Source of the DNA: Planococcaceae bacterium UBA3370
Lineage (GTDB): Bacteria; Bacillota; Bacilli; Bacillales_A; Planococcaceae
DNA: 25,978 nt
Assembly (NCBI GenBank): GCA_002360295.1
Contig: DEQI01000040.1
Span: forward strand, 1 to 25,978
Direction of reading: 5' to 3'
This document shows positions 21,683 to 25,978 of this stretch, piece after piece. The first letter of the stretch is position 1, and each line of letters opens with the position of its first letter. The translations under genes were made by a program, and so were the position numbers. The notes under the pieces were generated by a model. That model had not been told where the DNA came from, searched no databases, and worked only from the letters and a program-made list of their open reading frames with translations.

Positions 21683-23263
21683 TTGCTTACTTTTCAAGAA
21701 ATAATAAGCTCTTCTCCTTTTTATAATTGTGAGATAATTGGGGGCTGGAAAGGCAAGGAGCGACACTTCTCTATAGTAAAAGAAGTAGTAGATCCTGTAG
21801 AAACGCCAACACTTCTCCTACTTCCTAAATTAGTAGAGACAACGATCCAGCTCCCAGATTACCTGTCCTATCAACATATTCAAGGTATTATTTTATATGG
21901 GAATGAAGATGTTTATATTACGAAGGATATTCTCGATATGATTAATGACTATAATAAGCCCGTGTTATCTTTAAAAGAAGCTCATTTAAATACGATTAAA
22001 CGTAAGCTTGAAGAGTTAAAACAACTGAAAGATTTAGGGCTTTACCATTATGTTTGGGAACAATCCAGCCATTATTGGCAACAAATAATGAATAATCACG
22101 GCTTAGAAGGTTTGCTACAGCGACTCCGATTACTGATTGATGATAACATCGTCCTATTAGATAAGCATTTTTATGTGTATGGAGAAAATGAAAAAGACTA
22201 TCACTTTGCACAAATGCCAGCCATTCGTTCGGCTTTCTATCAGCAAACAGAAAACAAAAAAGAGACATTATCAATCGTGAAAATAAACGATGATAATTAC
22301 TTTTTCTTTACTTTACATGCCGGAGAAGAGCATTACGGATATGTCTTTCTTCGTGAACAGCCTGGGATGATGATTGATATCTGCATCGAACAAATCACCT
22401 ATGCACTACCAGCTATTCTATCCTATTTAGTGAAGGAAAAAGAAATTCTTCTTGCCCATCAATCGTATAAAGATCAATTCTTTTATAATCTGCTTTATAA
22501 TAATTTAGAATCTGAAGACGGATTAATTATTCAGGGCAAGCGATGGGGCTGGGATTTTACAAAACCGACTCAGCTAATGGTCATGTCATTAAATCCGATA
22601 AATGATTCCTCCAAATATGATATAGATGTAGATGTTGTACTAAAAGAAATTCGCACCGTAGTAACAAGGAGCTTTTTCCAAGCCATTACAACTTATATTC
22701 AAGGTAAGATCGTCATAATTGTATTTAGCACTTATGACAACACGCCTAAAGAACGTAAAGAGCAAATGATTTCATTAGCTCATCGAATCTATAAAGACAT
22801 TCAACAGAGTCATCAAAATGTACTTTGTGAAATTGGACTAGGACGACATTATCCATCTAATATGGAATTGTTTCGCAGTTTTTATGAAGCAAAGGTTGCA
22901 TTAGAGTTAGGTAAATATGAGCCTACTCAACACCCTGTTTGGCATTTCGAGGACATCGGAATTGCAAGACTTTTGTCGAATGTGCATAACGATATCCTTC
23001 ATAATTATTTTGATGAAAAGCTAGGTGAGCTTTTATTATTAGATGAAGAACAGGATGATTTTTATGTCGAGACATTAGAAAGCTTCTATCTTCATAATAG
23101 AGATATTAATAAGACAGCAGAGCATCTTTTTATTCATCCGAACACCTTGAGAAAACGAATAAAAAAAATTGAGTCTATTTTAAATGTGGAATTCGATCAG
23201 CTCGATGATTTATTTAACATATTCGTTGCTTTAAAGATCATGAAGATGCTGAAACTAAAGTAA
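21683..23263 (+). CDS. PucR-family transcriptional regulator
   Basis: A 526-residue regulator. The N-terminus has the PucR purine-catabolism-type domain (LTFQEIISSSPFYNCEIIGG onward, to about residue 120). A long middle region is GGDEF-like/CdaR-type, including GLGRHYPSNMELFRSFYEAKVALELGK (split as GLGRHYPSNMELFRSF and YEAKVALELGK). A C-terminal helix-turn-helix (about 465-520) contains NRDINKTAEHLFIHPNTLRK and RIKKIESIL. TTG 21683 is taken as the start because it gives the family-typical M-L-T beginning and lies 11 bases from AAGGAGG; TTG 21674 is only 2 bases from that site. It probably activates the neighbouring divergent genes in response to an oxidised or purine-like ligand; the ligand is inferred from family only. 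It ends in a strong terminator. Confidence 0.88.
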   Translation: MLTFQEIISSSPFYNCEIIGGWKGKERHFSIVKEVVDPVETPTLLLLPKLVETTIQLPDYLSYQHIQGIILYGNEDVYITKDILDMINDYNKPVLSLKEAHLNTIKRKLEELKQLKDLGLYHYVWEQSSHYWQQIMNNHGLEGLLQRLRLLIDDNIVLLDKHFYVYGENEKDYHFAQMPAIRSAFYQQTENKKETLSIVKINDDNYFFFTLHAGEEHYGYVFLREQPGMMIDICIEQITYALPAILSYLVKEKEILLAHQSYKDQFFYNLLYNNLESEDGLIIQGKRWGWDFTKPTQLMVMSLNPINDSSKYDIDVDVVLKEIRTVVTRSFFQAITTYIQGKIVIIVFSTYDNTPKERKEQMISLAHRIYKDIQQSHQNVLCEIGLGRHYPSNMELFRSFYEAKVALELGKYEPTQHPVWHFEDIGIARLLSNVHNDILHNYFDEKLGELLLLDEEQDDFYVETLESFYLHNRDINKTAEHLFIHPNTLRKRIKKIESILNVEFDQLDDLFNIFVALKIMKMLKLK

Positions 23264-23267
23264 AAAG

Positions 23268-23313
23268 CACGAATTGTTGAGTTATTCACTCAACATTCGT
23301 GTTTTGTTTTTTT
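23268..23313 (+). terminator. Terminator of the ferredoxin-PucR operon
   Basis: CACGAA and TTCGTG, then GTTGAGT and ACTCAAC, form a near-perfect 15-bp stem with a 5-base loop, followed by TTTTGTTTTTTT. It begins 5 bases after the stop codon. Confidence 0.92.
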
Positions 23314-23754
23314 GCACACAAATTTGTTAGGTATATCACAATAAATATTAAAGAGATAAAAAAAGAAAGACAGTATGCTGTCCTTCAAATAGTTATTTAC
23401 CAATATATTAATTGCTTACCGTATTTTCATACGCTATAAAAGATATTGCTACAGTATATTTTACAAAGAAAAGTACACATAATTGCAGCTACTAATACAT
23501 AGTTGTGCAATTTTATATAGGTACTCTATGTGCAAGCTCTTACATCCAAGAAACCAGTCGCATAAATCTTAGCTCTGCCAATGTGGCTAACATGCCCACC
23601 TCTCGAAGTAAAGCTGCATCTTAAAAACTTTGCCTTTGCAATACTCTGGATTTATATTTTGCAAAACTCAAAAATCAAATTCAATAACAGTCTCTATTGT
23701 TATAGATTTAAAAATATTAAATCTCTAACAAGGACAGTTCTATGTGGAACAGTC
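23314..23754. other. Intergenic stretch, 440 bases
   Basis: It contains a minus-strand terminator at 23358-23385 and an AATTGCA/TGCAATT inverted repeat (about 23482-23513). A 26-codon stretch on the minus strand (about 23537-23617) has protein-like composition (REVGMLATLAELRFMRL) but no start. A 94-codon plus-strand frame at 23581-23865 overlaps the real gene at 23755 and has no ribosome site. No intact gene is seen. Confidence 0.45.
23358..23385 (-). terminator. Terminator for the minus-strand dms-type operon
   Basis: On the minus strand AAGGACAG/CTGTCTTT form an 8-bp stem with a CATA loop, followed by CTTTTTTTATC. It lies 370 bases past the last gene (stop 23755) and is the only clear minus-strand stop in between. 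Confidence 0.65.
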
Positions 23755-24672
23755 CTAACTAGGCAAATAGTCAGCTCGTCGCTTACTACATATATAACAT
23801 TGTTGATCATTATCTCTTATTGTAAGAAAGCTTTTTTTACAAGATGTGCATGTTTTATTGTATAGTTGGTAGTTTGTTTGTTGTGCCTCCGTGATGTTTG
23901 ATTTGATATGAATAGAGTTTTCAGGACAAATATCGATACAAAGATGACAATTTGAACATGCTTGAGCGGAAATCGTGAATTGCTTGTCATCGATTGAGAA
24001 ACATTGTTTTTCACACAGTGATAGGCACATTTTACATAATGAACATGTACTTGAATCGAGGTCGATTGAATAGAATTGATGTTCTTTATAATGTTTAGCT
24101 AGGTCAAAGTCTGTTTGATTAAAACGCCATTTAGCAGGTGTCACTTGAGACATTAACGTTTTACTTTCTTTTTTCCAAAGAGAAAATAATTCCCTTCTTG
24201 AATAAGTGGTCTCTTCTGTATTTGGAAGAGTAACGTCTGTTTGGATTTCAAATGGTTCTTCATTTAGCTTAATTAATTGTTCATTCACTTGATTGAACAA
24301 TTCTAAGACGTCGTCATTTATTTTATCAGATTCTATAGCTAGTGTTTTAATGCCTTTTGCGCGGTAAATCAGCAAGTCTTTAATAGAAGGAATTTGCTGC
24401 GTGTCCATGATCAGGGTACCATTGATAAGCATTCTTTTTGGGTAAATACCGGCAATTGCTTGAACAGGACAAGCAGATAAGCATTGACCACAATCTGTAC
24501 ATAATTCTTGATTAATAACAGGTTTCCCATCTCTTAAGAAAATAGCATGATCAGTACATACATCCACACACGCTTGACAGGTAGCGAAGGGGCTTTTATG
24601 TCTAACACAAGTATCATTCTTTATTTCATATTGATAATCAAGACTTTCTAACCATTTTCCAACTATACCCAT
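23755..24672 (-). CDS. Multi-cluster 4Fe-4S protein associated with DmsBC
   Basis: A 305-residue iron-sulfur protein. The N-terminal part has two cysteine groups (CVRHKSPFATCQACVDVC near residue 22, CTDCGQCLSACP near 58). A middle of about 130 residues without cysteine contains RRELFSLWKKES. A second ferredoxin-like unit follows (CSLCKMCLSLCEKQC near 212, CSNCHLCIDICP near 240), then CTSCKKSF ... CYICSKRR, a zinc-ribbon-like pair at the C-terminus. No signal peptide or membrane helix is seen. ATG 24672 follows AGGAGGTATTTGTA. It is downstream of DmsB- and DmsC-like genes across a perfect hairpin, so it may be expressed at a different level. Roughly NapF/ferredoxin-like; the exact role, perhaps cofactor maturation or electron delivery, is not known. 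Confidence 0.82.
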   Translation of the reverse strand: MGIVGKWLESLDYQYEIKNDTCVRHKSPFATCQACVDVCTDHAIFLRDGKPVINQELCTDCGQCLSACPVQAIAGIYPKRMLINGTLIMDTQQIPSIKDLLIYRAKGIKTLAIESDKINDDVLELFNQVNEQLIKLNEEPFEIQTDVTLPNTEETTYSRRELFSLWKKESKTLMSQVTPAKWRFNQTDFDLAKHYKEHQFYSIDLDSSTCSLCKMCLSLCEKQCFSIDDKQFTISAQACSNCHLCIDICPENSIHIKSNITEAQQTNYQLYNKTCTSCKKSFLTIRDNDQQCYICSKRRADYLPS

Positions 24673-24703
24673 TACAAATACCTCCTAAATTCAAGTGAAA
24701 TAA

Positions 24704-24739
24704 GATAAGTCTCCTATCTGAAGAAATAGGAGACTTATC
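24704..24739 (-). terminator. Perfect intercistronic hairpin
   Basis: GATAAGTCTCCTAT/ATAGGAGACTTATC form a perfect 14-bp stem with an 8-base loop between the DmsC-like gene and the Fe-S gene. The tail on the minus strand is TTATTTCAC, a poor U-run. It may be a leaky terminator or an mRNA-stabilising structure that lowers expression of the downstream gene. Confidence 0.55.
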
Positions 24740-24749
24740 CATATCTATT

Positions 24750-25583
24750 TTACGCTCCTAATACATAGAATACGTATCTACTCATACCTTCTGCAATTAA
24801 GAAGAAAGCAAGGGCAGCATAGATTAGAGTATAGTTTTTCTTAGCTGGGAATAGAGCTAGGTAGCCTAGACCAATAAGCCCAACAGATTCAATTATCCAA
24901 CGAATACCAATCATTCCACCGTAAGATTGCAATTTTTCAGCAGCTGAAACAGTATCAATTAAGTGCATTTCGCCTACATAGCCGTTAAGCATAGCTGCTC
25001 CAATAATTTGAATCGCGACACCAAAAAGACTGAAAACGAAAGCCCAATTAATAGTTCGTTGTAATTTTTCGAAGTGACCAGAAGCTACAAGCAAGCTAGC
25101 TCCTAAAACAGGGCCAAGTGTAAAGGCAGTTCCGTAAAATACAAGGAATGTATTAATATGATCCCAACCATTCACACGTGTCACACTGTACAATTGTCCC
25201 ATACAGAAAATATCAGCTAATCCGACAATACCAGTAATCAGCATTAATGCTGGATTAATTTTCTTTTGATAAAAGGCCAAAGCAACCGTTAAACAAGCTA
25301 ATCCAATAAATAGACCAGTTACAACAATTTCATTACTCATCCAAGAAGAACCTAAACCTCTTAGGGCATTAAGGGCGTGAATCGGTTTTCCTAAATGGAA
25401 GAATGAAGCGAACAAACCAATAATTGATAAAATTGCAATTGTTAATAGAGGCAATTTCATCATTGAAAATAAATCAATTTCACTATCTTTCTTTAACATG
25501 TTTTGTGCAAACCATAAGAATAGCATTCCACCAATTGCGGAAGGAACAGCTACAGTAAAAATTAACAATGGCCATTCATGCAT
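24750..25583 (-). CDS. DmsC-like membrane anchor subunit
   Basis: A 277-residue membrane protein with eight predicted helices. The family hallmark is FFHLGKPIHALNALRGLGSS followed by WMSNEI, near residue 62, as in DmsC. The N-terminal HEWPLLIFTVAVPSAIGGM is also typical. DmsC anchors the catalytic and Fe-S subunits to the membrane and takes electrons from menaquinol. ATG 25583 is preceded by AAAGGAGG. It starts 14 bases after the stop of the DmsB-like gene and belongs to that operon. The terminal reductase substrate cannot be told without the catalytic subunit. Confidence 0.92.
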   Translation of the reverse strand: MHEWPLLIFTVAVPSAIGGMLFLWFAQNMLKKDSEIDLFSMMKLPLLTIAILSIIGLFASFFHLGKPIHALNALRGLGSSWMSNEIVVTGLFIGLACLTVALAFYQKKINPALMLITGIVGLADIFCMGQLYSVTRVNGWDHINTFLVFYGTAFTLGPVLGASLLVASGHFEKLQRTINWAFVFSLFGVAIQIIGAAMLNGYVGEMHLIDTVSAAEKLQSYGGMIGIRWIIESVGLIGLGYLALFPAKKNYTLIYAALAFFLIAEGMSRYVFYVLGA

Positions 25584-25597
25584 GTAGAATTCCTCCT

Positions 25598-25978
25598 TTA
25601 TTTACCTAGTGGGTTAATAACTAGATTTGGTTTTGTAATAGATGAACTTGGTAAACCTTTAATATCAGCATTTGTTCCGTATTTTGCACGAAGTTCTTCA
25701 ATTTCTCCAAATTCAATTGCGCGCATAGGGCATGATGTTACGCAGTGAGGTTCTTCACCTTTTTCTCGTAAAGAAAGGCAAGTATCACATTTCGTCATCA
25801 TTCCTAGCTCTTCACTGAATTGTGGTGCACCATATGGACAATTCCATTCGCAATAACGGCACCCAATACAACGATCATGATCGATAAATACAACACCGTC
25901 TTCAGTGCGTTTTTGTAATGCGTGAGTAGGGCATCCTTTCATACATGCCGGTTCATCACAATGATTGCATGAAATAGA
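25598..25978 (-). CDS. DmsB-like Fe-S electron-transfer subunit, 5'-truncated by window edge
   Basis: The frame is open to the last base of the window. The first in-window ATG (25942) lies within a cysteine group, SCNHCDEPACMKGCP, so it is not the start. Visible cysteine groups are that one, CIGCRYCEWNCPYGAPQF, and CDTCLSLREKGEEPHCVTSCP, in the DmsB order; the first group must lie beyond the edge. Family length is about 190-210 residues and 126 plus are seen. The C-terminal tail (SSSITKPNLVINPLGK) is typical of DmsB-like proteins of Bacillales. It is followed after 14 bases by the DmsC-like gene. The catalytic molybdenum subunit is presumably encoded just beyond the right edge. Confidence 0.92.
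   Translation of the reverse strand, partial: SISCNHCDEPACMKGCPTHALQKRTEDGVVFIDHDRCIGCRYCEWNCPYGAPQFSEELGMMTKCDTCLSLREKGEEPHCVTSCPMRAIEFGEIEELRAKYGTNADIKGLPSSSITKPNLVINPLGK

Noticed and set aside
23537..23617. Minus-strand 26-codon stretch with protein-like composition (REVGMLATLAELRFMRL)
   Set aside because: Bounded by stops, no start or ribosome site, and no family recognised. Could be a gene remnant; a BLASTX search would decide.
1..25978. CRISPR array, tRNA or rRNA genes, prophage or complete insertion sequence
   Set aside because: No regularly spaced repeats, no cloverleaf or rRNA-like segments, and no transposase, integrase or phage genes were found on either strand.

Overview
The window is AT-rich, low-GC Gram-positive DNA. 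Bacillales is indicated by strong AGGAGG-type ribosome sites, frequent GTG/TTG starts, a tyrosine T-box leader, AlsT, NupC and PucR type genes, and a secreted GH18 enzyme carrying three SLH domains. SLH anchoring together with this gene set fits the Lysinibacillus/Solibacillus side of the order (Caryophanaceae/Planococcaceae). That placement is inference; no marker gene fixes the genus.

Layout, left to right. Positions 1-771 hold the 3' part of an AbrB-family membrane protein. Positions 808-4169 hold two aminoacyl-tRNA synthetase genes on the minus strand, each with its own attenuation leader: tyrS (TyrZ type) behind a T-box with a UAC specifier, and a divergent hisS behind a short open frame encoding MTSLKQVVQSSTNHHHTY, a large hairpin and an intrinsic terminator. 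Positions 4190-8460 are an accessory stretch: a small membrane protein, a RibD/DHFR-like reductase, a DinB-fold protein, two alpha/beta hydrolases (one frameshifted at a homopolymer) and an APH-fold kinase. Positions 8461-10330 hold a decayed ABC-2 permease tail, a small membrane protein and a cyclophilin-type lipoprotein. Two terminators here share a conserved core.

Positions 10406-12869 form a four-gene minus-strand operon: a lipoprotein with a Ser/Gly-rich tail, a DUF350 membrane protein, an unrecognised soluble protein and a glutathionylspermidine-synthase-like ATP-grasp ligase. It resembles the E. coli yjfL-yjfM-yjfC and ygiB-ygiC groupings, and its product is unknown. Divergent from it is the GH18-SLH wall enzyme (13106-14716). 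An AGCS amino acid/sodium symporter (15007-16437, minus) follows, then a 940-base gap that may hold a small structured RNA, then a NupC-type nucleoside transporter (17377-18558).

Positions 18843-25978 are a molybdoenzyme region. A molybdopterin oxidoreductase without a signal peptide (minus) is divergent from a DmsB-like four-cluster ferredoxin and a PucR-family regulator (plus, probable operon). Further right, on the minus strand, lie a DmsB-like subunit (cut by the window edge), a DmsC-like membrane anchor and an unusual multi-cluster Fe-S protein. These look like two separate electron-transfer modules. The catalytic subunit of the second is presumably beyond the right edge.

The strongest candidate for something not widely described is the histidine leader-peptide attenuator in front of the second-type hisS. 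Next are the ATP-grasp/DUF350/lipoprotein cassette, the PucR-linked cytoplasmic molybdoenzyme and the possible small RNA at about 16600-16810.
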